From NCBI GenBank assembly GCA_013332095.1, contig JABENI010000009.1, positions 62,001 through 126,000 on the forward strand: a stretch of DNA of 64,000 nt. Reading direction: 5' to 3'. Below are positions 35,892 through 45,700 of this stretch, one piece after another. Each line of letters opens with the position of its first letter. The first letter of the stretch is position 1. The notes beneath the pieces were generated by a model. It did not search any database. It was not told where the DNA came from and was given only the letters and a program-made list of their open reading frames with translations. A program made the translations under genes and the position numbers. Origin of the DNA: Candidatus Bathyoplasma sp. NZ. GTDB lineage: Bacteria; Bacillota_I; Bacilli_A; MAG-NZ.

Positions 35892-38435
35892 ATGGCTAAA
35901 AAAATAAAAGAAAAATTAGATATCCTATTTAAAGAAGAGATAATTTGTTCAAACTTAGAAAAAGTTGTATCTGAAAGATTTGGTGCTTATTCTAAGTACA
36001 TCATTCAAGATAGAGCTTTACCTAATGTTAAAGATGGTTTAAAGCCAGTCCAAAGAAGAATTCTTTATGGAATGTACAAAATGGGGATGTTTTCTAATAA
36101 ACCGTACAAAAAATCTGCCAGAATTGTCGGAGAAGTAATGGGGAAATATCACCCACACGGTGATTCATCTATTTACGAAGCAATGGTTAGAATGAGCCAA
36201 GACTTTAAAACAAATATGCTATTAGTCGATATCCACGGTAACAACGGTTCAATCGATGGAGATTCAGCAGCAGCGATGCGTTATACTGAAGCCCGTTTAA
36301 CTAAAGCGTCGGAAGAACTACTGAGAGATATCGGTAAAAATACTGTTGACTACATTCCAAACTTTGATGATGAAGAGTACGAACCGGTAGTTTTACCTAG
36401 TAAAATTCCTAATATTTTAGTAAATGGCTCTACCGGTATTTCCAGTGGATATGCTACTAATATTCCACCGCATAACCCTCTTGAGATTATCAACGCGGTA
36501 ATTAAAAGAATTAAAAAACCTAGTAGTAGTTTATCAGAAATAATGGAATATGTGAGAGGTCCGGACTTTCCTACAGGCGGAATCGTTGAAGGAAAAAAAG
36601 GAATTACCGATGCTTTTGAAACGGGGAGCGGTAAAATTGTTATTAAAGCAAAAGTTGCAATTGAAAATAATGCAATTATTGTTACTGAGTTACCGTACGA
36701 GGTAAATAAAGCAAATTTAGTTAGAAAAATAGATGAAATTAGAATCCAAAAAAAGGTTCCAGGAATTAGTGAAGTAAGAGATGAATCAGATAGAGATGGT
36801 CTGAGAATCGCAATTGATTTGAAAGATGATTGTGACAGCAATGTAGTCTTGAGTTATCTGTACAAATTTACTGAATTAAAGAGGAATTATTCCTACAATA
36901 TGACCGCGATTAATAATCGTTGCCCAAAGCAAATGGGATTGATAGAAATATTAGATGCTTATATTGGTCATCAAAAAGAAATTATGACTCGACGCTGTGA
37001 ATTTGACTTAGAAAAAGCTGCTAAAAGACTTCATATAGTCGACGGTCTTAAAAAGATGGTTAGTATTTTAGATGAAGTAATTAAAGCGATTAGAGAGAGT
37101 CATAATAAAGCAGAATCTAAAGAAAACATTAAAAATAAATTTAACTTTTCACTTGAACAAGCGGAAGCAATTGTGACTTTACAGTTATACCGTTTATCAA
37201 ATACTGATATTGTTGAACTAGAAGAAGAGTTTTATGGTTTATTAAAAGAAATTGATAGTTTAAGTGAAATTTTAAATGATACAAAAATTCTTAACAACAT
37301 TATTGTGAAAGAGTTAAATGATATTAAGAAAAACTTTAAAGATATTAGAAAAACTAAAATTGAAGATGAAATAAAAGAAATTAAAATTAATCAAGAAGAT
37401 CTAATTATAAAAGAAGAGTGTTTGATTACCTTTACTAAAGATAACTATATCAAAAGAACTAAATACTCTAAACAAAGTAATTATTTAAAAGAAAATTATG
37501 GAATAAAAGAAAATGATTTAATCACTCATAATTTTCACAGTAATACCTTGAATAAAGTGATTGCTTTTACTAGCAAAGGAAATTATTTATTTATTCCTAT
37601 TCATACTTTAGTCGATAGTAAATGGAAAAATATCGGTACTCATATCAGTAATATTGTAACTATTGATACTGATGAAAAAATAGTAAATTTATTCGTAATC
37701 GAAAACTTTAAAAATGAATTATATTTCTTAATTACGACTAGAGAAGGATTAGTTAAACGTACTAAAATAAATGAATTTGAAGTTGTTCGTTATTCGAAAA
37801 AAATAAAAGCAACGAAAATTAAAAATACAGATTCAGTAGTTAGTGTAGACATTGGAAACGATACTGAAAATATTTTAGTAGTATCAACACTAGGAAAAGC
37901 AATGATTTATCCAGTAAGCGAAATAAATGAATTTGGGACAAATGCTTCAGGAGTAATCTGTGCTCGGATAACAGCAAAAAATAAAGAACATGAAAATATT
38001 TTAGGTTGTAAATATTTAAAAAAGACTAGCGATGCTTTAATTTTAACAACTAGTGGAAACATCATTAGAATTAATAGCGATTATATTGAACATTCTAAAA
38101 GGACAAGAACTTTGAATTCAATTATTAACAAATCAAAATCAGAATCCAAGTTTTTTGTAGACTTTATCGTTGTCGACAAAGCAGATTTAAAAAATAATGC
38201 TGAAATTATGATAATCAGCGATGAAGATAAAGTTAGTATTGAAGGAGCAAGCATTAAATATACTAAATCGAAAAATGGAAATAAGTTAGTGAATTTAAAG
38301 GGTCTTAAAAAACTTTTCAAAATTCAAACAAATTTAGACTTTGGAAATACTAAGAAAACGAAACAGTATAAAGATAATCAAGCACCTAAAATAGATTTGT
38401 TTGATGATGAAGAACAGATAAAATTTGACATATAA
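35892..38435 (+). CDS. parC: DNA topoisomerase IV subunit A (ParC)
   Basis: 847 residues. DNA breakage-rejoining subunit. The winged-helix part has [20 protein letters not shown], and the catalytic Tyr lies in [11 protein letters not shown] (near residue 130). The quinolone-pocket segment is [14 protein letters not shown], with the usual Ser and Glu. Beyond residue about 490 a diverged beta-propeller domain continues to an acidic tail. AGGTGG precedes the start. A strong terminator follows. Confidence 0.93.
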   Translation: MAKKIKEKLDILFKEEIICSNLEKVVSERFGAYSKYIIQDRALPNVKDGLKPVQRRILYGMYKMGMFSNKPYKKSARIVGEVMGKYHPHGDSSIYEAMVRMSQDFKTNMLLVDIHGNNGSIDGDSAAAMRYTEARLTKASEELLRDIGKNTVDYIPNFDDEEYEPVVLPSKIPNILVNGSTGISSGYATNIPPHNPLEIINAVIKRIKKPSSSLSEIMEYVRGPDFPTGGIVEGKKGITDAFETGSGKIVIKAKVAIENNAIIVTELPYEVNKANLVRKIDEIRIQKKVPGISEVRDESDRDGLRIAIDLKDDCDSNVVLSYLYKFTELKRNYSYNMTAINNRCPKQMGLIEILDAYIGHQKEIMTRRCEFDLEKAAKRLHIVDGLKKMVSILDEVIKAIRESHNKAESKENIKNKFNFSLEQAEAIVTLQLYRLSNTDIVELEEEFYGLLKEIDSLSEILNDTKILNNIIVKELNDIKKNFKDIRKTKIEDEIKEIKINQEDLIIKEECLITFTKDNYIKRTKYSKQSNYLKENYGIKENDLITHNFHSNTLNKVIAFTSKGNYLFIPIHTLVDSKWKNIGTHISNIVTIDTDEKIVNLFVIENFKNELYFLITTREGLVKRTKINEFEVVRYSKKIKATKIKNTDSVVSVDIGNDTENILVVSTLGKAMIYPVSEINEFGTNASGVICARITAKNKEHENILGCKYLKKTSDALILTTSGNIIRINSDYIEHSKRTRTLNSIINKSKSESKFFVDFIVVDKADLKNNAEIMIISDEDKVSIEGASIKYTKSKNGNKLVNLKGLKKLFKIQTNLDFGNTKKTKQYKDNQAPKIDLFDDEEQIKFDI

Positions 38436-38440
38436 ACAAA

Positions 38441-38470
38441 AAAAAGTATTGAAACACAATACTTTTTTTA
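38441..38470 (+). terminator. Terminator of parE-parC
   Basis: AAAGTATTG and CAATACTTT pair around AAACA, followed by a T run. Confidence 0.88.
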
Positions 38471-38517
38471 ATATTTGTTATATAATTAAAAATAATGATT
38501 AAAAAAGGAGAAAATTT

Positions 38518-39285
38518 ATGAATTACAAATTAGCTAGAATTATGGCTTTTATCGTGCATAATGGATATACGATAACTGACCCTTTAAGATTATTTGATTC
38601 ACTTATGAAAAATGAAAAAGAAACTTACACCTTAGAATATGTAGCAGTTGAAAAAAATACAGTCTTTTTTGAATTGAATGGAATATTCGGATTTATTTCA
38701 TTTGTAGGTGCACCATATCCATTTACACAGTTAGATGGAACGTTAAAGTATGCCTGGCATTGGCCAAAGGTAGATGAAATTATTAGAAATCATGAACAAC
38801 AAGTACTTATTAATTTAATGACCGACCTAGGAGGACATACACAGTTAGAAAAAAGTATTCTTTTATCAAAACTTGTAGCGTCAGTTCTTAAAGAAATCGA
38901 TGGAATGGGAGTAATTTGGGCAAGTAGTAAAGCGATGAATTCGAAACAAAGTTTTATTGACCAAGTTGAAGATATTGAAGAAATATTACCGATAAATTTG
39001 TGGGTTGCTTTTAAGTTTGATAAAATTTCAGATGAAGAGTCGAAGATAGTATCAAAAGGAATGGAACTTTTTGATTTAATGGAAATTGAAATGGTAGAAA
39101 ATAATGAAAATTTAATGAAAACATTTGAGTTTGTTTACAGTCTTGCTGACTATTTAATAAGAAGAGGTAACATTATTAAAGATGGCGATATAATTGATGA
39201 ATTGTACGGTAAAAAAGTAGTTGCAGAGTACATTGATTCTACAGAAAACAAAGATTGTAAAGTTTTGAAAATTAAATACCTTTAA
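38518..39285 (+). CDS. DUF4261-like cytosolic protein
   Basis: 255 residues, no signal or membrane helix. The pattern resembles DUF4261: a central YAWHWPKVDEIIRNHEQQVLINLM, a middle GMGVIWASSKAMNSKQSF and a later LPINLWVAFKF. Members of that family occur in many bacteria without an established role. AAAGGAG supports the start. It is separated from neighbours by its own upstream region. Confidence 0.65.
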   Translation: MNYKLARIMAFIVHNGYTITDPLRLFDSLMKNEKETYTLEYVAVEKNTVFFELNGIFGFISFVGAPYPFTQLDGTLKYAWHWPKVDEIIRNHEQQVLINLMTDLGGHTQLEKSILLSKLVASVLKEIDGMGVIWASSKAMNSKQSFIDQVEDIEEILPINLWVAFKFDKISDEESKIVSKGMELFDLMEIEMVENNENLMKTFEFVYSLADYLIRRGNIIKDGDIIDELYGKKVVAEYIDSTENKDCKVLKIKYL

Positions 39286-39370
39286 ATTGCAAGTTCGGAC
39301 AAATATTTTGATAAAAATAAGTTAAAACATATTATATACTAAAAAAAGTTATTTACATTGGAGGATAAAG

Positions 39371-40402
39371 ATGAGTTTTATTAAAAGTTTAGATAAATTA
39401 ATACTTCCGAATGATATTATTATAAATTTGTCTAAGATATACTTTAGTAAAGGTCGACAAAACTATCACGAAAGTATAATCAAAAGTGATATCAATGTAA
39501 TAATCAATCAGACTATTGAAAAAGATATATTTTATTTTACCAAAATAATAGGTTTTAAAATATCTGAAAACAGACTAAAAATATTATCAAATAAAAATAT
39601 TATTCCTAAAAATAAACAAGAAAAAACAGTTTTAAATCTAAAAAAAACGTTTAAAAATATTTTTATGAATTATAAATCTTTTGAGTTCACGACCAATGAG
39701 TATCAATCAATTCATAAAGTTGTGTTTCATGATTTAGGTAAAGTTGGCTTTAAAAAAAGCATTAACGGTCGAAGTAAACGGTTAATTTTAGATGAAACGT
39801 TTGAACAAGTATCCAGGTTGTATGAAAATGATAAATATGAGAAACTACTGTTAAGTATTTTAACTTTTATCGATGTATACAACATAAAAGCATTTAGTGA
39901 GTACAACGAATTTAGTAGTTTACTGTTACTTCAATTGTTTTTGATGAAACTAGGCTTTAAAAACTTTCATTATACAAGCATATTTGAGTATATTTATTTC
40001 AATATAAACGATTATCGAATAGCTATTGCTGCTTCAACATTTAATTATGAAGAAGGCATTAGTCAACCGCTGTATATAATACGTTTTTTCTTAAAAGCAC
40101 TGACAAAAACATCTTTAGAAATGGAACAAATCGTTAGAAATCACGATTTTGATAAAGGTTTAAACAAATCTTATAGTATTGAAAATACTATTTACAAATT
40201 ATCGCAAGTCTTCACTAAAGAAGATATTAGAAAAAAACATCCATACGTATCAGATTCCACGATAAATAGGACATTAAATAGATTAAAAGATAAAAAGATT
40301 ATTAGACCACTTGGAAAAGGTAGAAGTGCACGTTGGATTAAAATTAAATCACCTGAGAAGTTCCAAATCAATGAACAACTAACTCTTGAGGATTTATTTT
40401 AA
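39371..40402 (+). CDS. Fic-fold protein with lost catalytic motif and winged-helix tail
   Basis: 343 residues. The middle (about 160-270) follows the Fic layout: a helix, the motif loop, then LLLLQLFLMKLGFKNF and FNINDYRIAIAASTF. At the place of HPFxxGNGR the sequence reads KAFSEYNEF, so the catalytic His, both loop Gly and the Arg are absent. Residues about 270-335 form a winged helix (EDIRKKHPYVSDSTINRTLNRLKDKKIIRPLG), as in many Fic proteins. AMPylation is therefore unlikely; a DNA-binding or structural role is possible. Its stop overlaps the next start by one base. Confidence 0.6.
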   Translation: MSFIKSLDKLILPNDIIINLSKIYFSKGRQNYHESIIKSDINVIINQTIEKDIFYFTKIIGFKISENRLKILSNKNIIPKNKQEKTVLNLKKTFKNIFMNYKSFEFTTNEYQSIHKVVFHDLGKVGFKKSINGRSKRLILDETFEQVSRLYENDKYEKLLLSILTFIDVYNIKAFSEYNEFSSLLLLQLFLMKLGFKNFHYTSIFEYIYFNINDYRIAIAASTFNYEEGISQPLYIIRFFLKALTKTSLEMEQIVRNHDFDKGLNKSYSIENTIYKLSQVFTKEDIRKKHPYVSDSTINRTLNRLKDKKIIRPLGKGRSARWIKIKSPEKFQINEQLTLEDLF

Positions 40403-41193
40403 TGATTAAAGTAAACTATCACACCCATGTGAAAAGATGTAAACACGCTAGAGGTAATGTCGAAGAACATGTAAAAACAAGTATTGAGAATGGATTTCAA
40501 ACTATCGGAATTAGCGATCATATGCCAGCACCAATTATTGAGGGATTCCCTGAAAAATTCGTTTTAAAGCACCGAATGAATATCAATGAATTAGAGGACT
40601 ATTTAGCAGAAATAGAAGCAGCAAAGCAAAAATACGGTCATTTAATCAATATTTACGGTGGCTTTGAGTGTGAATATTGGGAAACACATTTAAAATACTT
40701 AAAAATGTTAAAAGAAAAAAGCGATTATTTAGTATTTGGCAACCACCGGATTAAACAGGATGGTAAAGTAGTTTCCGCTTTTTCTATCAATACAGCAGAA
40801 GAGGCATTAATCTATGCAAATAACGCTAAAAAAGGTTTAGAATCAGGGCTGTTTAACTGTATGGTTCATCCAGATTTATATTTATCAAAATATCAATGGA
40901 ACAAAACCAGTTTAGAAGTAGCCAAAATAATATGTAAAGCAGCTAAAGATAATGATATTCCATTAGAGATTAATGCAAAAGGAATCAGTTTAGGTAAAAG
41001 AATAATCGATAACCAAAGTAAATATTTATATCCTAGAGAGGAATTTTGGGAAGTAGCTAAACAATTTGATTGTAAAATCATTGTTGGTTTAGATGCACAT
41101 AGTTTAAATATATACGATTCACCGTTATTAGAGGAAGTAATGCAGTTTGTAGATAAGATGGATATAAAACTAGTAGATAAGTTATCGTTTTAA
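40402..41193 (+). CDS. PHP-domain phosphoesterase, histidinol-phosphatase-like
   Basis: 263 residues. Metal ligands of the PHP fold are clear: NYHTHVKRCKHARG at the start, ISDHMPAP, FECEYW, FGNHRI, CMVHPDL and GLDAHSLN near the end. This is the HisK/HisJ branch, which dephosphorylates histidinol phosphate, but no other his gene is in the window, so another small phosphate ester is equally possible. It is translated with the Fic-like gene (TAATG overlap). The 3' end is repeated downstream. Confidence 0.82.
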   Translation: MIKVNYHTHVKRCKHARGNVEEHVKTSIENGFQTIGISDHMPAPIIEGFPEKFVLKHRMNINELEDYLAEIEAAKQKYGHLINIYGGFECEYWETHLKYLKMLKEKSDYLVFGNHRIKQDGKVVSAFSINTAEEALIYANNAKKGLESGLFNCMVHPDLYLSKYQWNKTSLEVAKIICKAAKDNDIPLEINAKGISLGKRIIDNQSKYLYPREEFWEVAKQFDCKIIVGLDAHSLNIYDSPLLEEVMQFVDKMDIKLVDKLSF

Positions 41194-41652
41194 TAAAAAT
41201 TGTAATATTTAAAAAATAGCAAATATACTAAGAGGGAAAATGATAAAAACTCCCTTTTTTTAAATTTACCAGAAAGTACTTTACTGTAGAACAGTGTAGG
41301 TTTTTGAATTTCGATTGACCTCACAGCATAAAAAAAATCACTCTAAACTTAATTTAATTTGTAAGATCATTGTTGATTCAGAGGCATATGGTTTAATTCA
41401 CGGTATTAGAAGAAGTAATGCAGTTTGTAAATAAGATGGATATAAAACTAATAGATAAGTTATCGTTTTAATATAAATTGTAATATTCAAAAAATAGAAA
41501 ATACAATAAAGAGGGAAAATGATAAAAACTCTCTTTTTTTAAAAATCACCAGAAATTGCCTTTATTGATACTAATCTATGATTTTGAATTTCGATTGCTC
41601 TCACAGCATAAAAAAAAAATTACTCTAAAATTAATTTAATTTGCAAAATCAT
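41063..41652. repeat. Tandem repeat of the 3' end of the PHP gene, about 2.06 copies
   Basis: Unit 1 (41063-41350) is the last 131 coding bases of the PHP gene plus its terminator and downstream spacer. Unit 2 (41351-41632) copies it with substitutions, including the coding end VMQFVNKMDIKLIDKLSF-stop. A third copy begins at 41633 and stops after about 20 bases. The offset is about 280-289 bases. The copied coding tails have no start codon, so they are relics of a local duplication. Confidence 0.85.
41229..41262 (+). terminator. Weak terminator after the PHP gene
   Basis: AAGAGGGA and TCCCTTTT flank a 13-base loop and lead into a T run. The duplicated hairpin near 41508-41540 is less perfect. 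Confidence 0.55.
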
Positions 41653-42410
41653 AACTACTGCTGTATTTTTAGATAAAAACGTGTATATTAAAAAAGAAAT
41701 CTATGTCAAAAGTAACATTTTGAGTGCAATTAATATAAAAGAAGACATTAAAATTCAATAGTAATTACCTCTAATTAATATTAAACAGTAATTTTCGACA
41801 CAGTTATCAATATGTTATTTATTGCAATGTTTGTTCCTATAATATATATTATGTTAACCAATAAAAAAGATTTTAAATAAGAGGTATACGATAACTAATG
41901 TGGTTAAGTTGATAACTTTATTTAATCAATAGATTGCCTATTTTTATCAGTTAAAAAATAGTCTGTAAATCCACTAACGAACTAAATTTCGCTTTCTTTC
42001 ACAGCAACTTATTTTTCAACTTGTTTTTTATAATGTTTAAAAACAAGAAAATTATCTAAAGCAATTTAAAAATGCTGTCGCTTTTTATAAATTTATAAAA
42101 AATCTAATATTAGGATCAAATATATTCGTTTTAAGACAACTTGTTTACTTTTTACTAAGTGTTTACTGTATTTATTGGTAAAACGGTTAAAAACAACTAA
42201 AATTAACCTCTAAAAATCAATCACCTTCACTAAATAATTTAAGAAAATACTTCTTCTACAATTTTATTTTTATTTTTTTTATATTGATGATAAATAGCAG
42301 TTCAAATATTCGTTTTAAGAATACTATTTTATTTTTTAGCAATCTTTTTTACTGCAATCCACCTAAGTTGTTAAAAAATACTATTATTAGTCTTAAAAAA
42401 TGAATTGCAG
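41653..42410. other. Gene-free AT-rich region
   Basis: I see no open frame with a ribosome site and no RNA gene. Short runs (for example around 41700-41760) look like heavily decayed coding sequence but cannot be assigned. Confidence 0.4.
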
Positions 42411-42414
42411 CACA

Positions 42415-42455
42415 ATAAAAAAAGTTATTCCTTATTTGGAATAACTTTATTAAAA
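42415..42455 (-). terminator. Strong hairpin, terminator of the minus-strand peptide transcript
   Basis: AAAGTTATTCC and GGAATAACTTT are perfect arms around TTATTT. On the minus strand they are followed by seven T. It would end a transcript carrying the 36-residue peptide with about 160 bases of 3' leader. Confidence 0.75.
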
Positions 42456-42612
42456 TTACTAGTTACTTACTAGTTTTTTTGATATTTGTAGTATTGTAAT
42501 GCTCTTTTCTTAAAACCAATGGGAACTTTATGGCCATCAATTATTATTATCTTATTGCTGTTGTTATTAATTTTAGAACGATTTTTACAACTGGATGTCA
42601 ATCATCGTTTTT

Positions 42613-42723
42613 TTATTTGCGAGTGCGCAAATATTTTATAAATAATATTAATAGTGAACCAATTACCCACAATATCAGGAATAGCCCCAAGAACTCATCA
42701 ATAAATGATATAAAATCTCCCAA
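42613..42723 (-). CDS. Small single-helix membrane peptide, type I toxin-like
   Basis: 36 residues. TTG start five bases after AGGAGGGA on the minus strand. The sequence has an acidic start (MGDFISFIDEF), one hydrophobic helix (about 11-29, with LFLILWVIGSLLILF) and a basic end KYLRTRK. This plan (short, one helix, Lys/Arg tail, strong ribosome site, long untranslated 3' part, strong terminator) is typical of TxpA/BsrG/Fst-like type I toxins. An antisense RNA would be expected over 42460-42610; I cannot place its promoter. It could also be a small membrane regulator. Confidence 0.5.
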   Translation of the reverse strand: MGDFISFIDEFLGLFLILWVIGSLLILFIKYLRTRK

Positions 42724-42788
42724 ATGTTTCCCTCCTAAACTATCTCAATTAGTTCGAATAATGAATAATATGAATCTGTTTTGTAGAG

Positions 42789-45700
42789 TTAATTTTTATT
42801 TCGTGACGAAACATTTTCTTTTTCTTTTTTGGCAATTTCAACAACCATTTTGATTTTGTTTTTTCTACTTGTATTATTTAATTTAAAATCATAATTTAAA
42901 TAATGTAGATTGATATTAGGATAATCTTTTTTAAATTTGTTTTCAATTCCGATATTAGGGTTTAAATTTGGTAGACAAGTTAATTTATCTACGTAGATAA
43001 TATTGTTTATTCCGGTTTCTAAACAATTAACTATATCACTAGTTATTCCCCATTCGTTGTTGTAATGACCTGTAGAGGAAATATACTTTTTGTTGTTAGT
43101 GATTAACTGCTCTATTTCTAAAATATTCTTAAAATTTTCTGATTTATTTAACCTTTCAGACACGACAGTTAAATATTTGTTGATGTAGTTAAAAACTAAT
43201 TTAAATGAAAATTTATCAATATTCTTTTCTGAAATATGTTCATTTTGAAGATTTTGAGTATTATTAATGGCGATTAATAGATAGTTTATCAAGTGTGAAG
43301 GTACTACTTCTGCTCCTTCATTTTCCAATAAATTAACTAAATTATTGTTTGCGATGGGGTGATGCTGCAATATTAAATCACCTGTTAAACCGATTTTAGG
43401 TTTATTTTTGTTGTTAACCGGTAAACTCTCAAAATCATCAACTAACTTATCAACTAGTTTTTTGTAATTGATAAGATCAAAATTTTCTAACATATCTTTA
43501 ATTTTCATTACGTACTTATCGTAAAGTTGATTAGTTGAGCCCTCATTGACTTCATATGGTCTTGTACGGTACAGAACATTTGTTAAAAGATCACCTAAAA
43601 TAATTGATGCTAATAAATTTCTGATTGCTATGTCAGATAATTTGAAATTACTTTGATTGTCTAAATTTAAAAAATTTAACCTTAATAACGGGATATTAAA
43701 ACCGTTATTTTTAAGTGCATTTTCTAATAAATCAATATCTTGATTAGTTAGACATTCGTTGCTTATTTCCGGTATTACTATTACCGTTTTCTCTAAATAA
43801 AATCTTTTTGATTTCAATGCTTCAATTATTTGACCAACTATTATAACTGTCGAAATACTTGCATTTTTAGGTACGTTTTCCATTCCAGTTTCAATAGTTT
43901 TTTTGTCAATGTGAGTCAATGTAGTTAAATTGTAACCAGCATTTTTGCAGGCAGTGTGAAAAAATTGAAAGTGTGTCGGAGAAATCAAAGGCGTTAAAAT
44001 TGTATGTGTTTTTTTGTTAAACTTTTGGTATTTTGTTACTTCTTTTTCTTTAGTAAATGGTCTGTTTTTTGATTCTGCTAAATAATGTAATTTATCTTTA
44101 ATTATTTCTAAATCAGTAATTTCGTTTAATTCTATTTGAGTATATGTTTTATTGTTTTTTGCTAAAATGGTTTTCGCTCTTTCAGTAAACTGTTGATCTA
44201 ATCCACATTTAAACGATGTTATCTGAACAAAATCAAGTGATTTACTTTTACTAACGTATTCAGCTGCTTTTTCCAAATTGGTTAAATAACTCCACTGGTT
44301 TTTATTACTAACTAATTTACGTGATTGGTTTAAATTACCGACAGAGTCTGCAGTTAAAAGCGCATATCCATAATCGGTTATTAAACAGTCGATTTTGTGA
44401 TTTAAGTTGGGATCTAAATAATAAGGTTTAGCAGCAAGGACAATTCCCTTTAGATCGTTTTCTTCTAAGTAAGCAACTGTTTCTTTTCCCTTGTTTTCAA
44501 TATCTTTTTTAAAGGCTGCTAATTTTTTGATTCCAGCTTGAAAAGCTACTTTGATTTCTTGTTTATCAATTTTTAATCCTAATTTTTCAAACTCTTTATG
44601 TAAATTTATAATTGCTCCTTTAGAAAATTCTAGATTTAAGGAGGGATTTATCAGTAAAACATCATCTTCAAAATCAAAATTGTTGGTTAACATTTCTAAA
44701 TAAGTAACAATTGCTGGACAATTGTGTTGTTTAACAATTTCATTTGCTTCTTTAGAATTGTACTTTATCGATGGATAAAATATCTTTTTAATACCTTGGT
44801 CTAACAAACTTTTAACGTGTTGATAACTTGTTTTAATAGGTGGACATAAAGATTCAAACTCTTTGTTATTAAAGTCAGAATTGATAGTTTCATTTGATAG
44901 TACTACCGTGAACTTTAACTTGGTTAAAAAAGTATGCCACAAAGGGTAGTGTTCATAGATATTTAAAATTCTTGGAATTCCGATAATACCTCTTTCAGCG
45001 TTTTCTTGCGGTAGCGAATGATAATCAAATATTTTGTTGTATTTATATTCGAATAGATTAGGTAATTTTTCTTTTTCTTCAATTGTTGCGAATAGTGTTA
45101 GACCTTTTTGACAACGGTTGCCTGATATGTAAACATTCCCTGTTGAAAAATCATGCTCAGTAATCAAACAATGATAACTACATTTATCACAGATGTGTTT
45201 TTTTAGTTGATATTCTAAGTTAGCAATATCTTTTAAAATGATTGAACTTCTTTTATTAGTAGCAGTTTCAATAGTTGTTAAGGCTGCTCCGTACGCTCCC
45301 ATGTATTCTGAAATATCAGTTTTTATCACTTGAGCGTCCAAAATACGTTCGATTTCTTTTAAAAAAATTAAATTATTGAATACGCCGCCAGCAACGACAA
45401 TTTTTTTATTGGAATTTTTAATACATTCAGAGTCGATCAAGTCTAAGAGAATATTTTTAGCAAGAGCGATGCTTGTGCCAGCTAAAATATCTGCTTTCGC
45501 TATTTTTTCAGTTTGATAGCTCTTTAATTTTGTGTCCAGATGAACTGGACAACTGTTACCAAGTTGAAGTGGGTTTCTAGTTCCTTCAATCATTAACTTA
45601 GATACTTCATTAGGATCAACGTTTAATTTTTGATATAATTCTTCTAAAAATACTCCACCGTAAGATGAACAAGTATCATTAGTTTTTACTGAAAAGACTC

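Noticed and set aside
40402-41193. Firm naming as hisK
   Set aside because: The PHP fold is certain but no histidine genes are near, so the substrate is left open.
42530-42853. 107-codon plus-strand ORF
   Set aside because: It lies opposite the toxin-like peptide and the end of the activase gene, lacks a ribosome site and has no protein-like composition.
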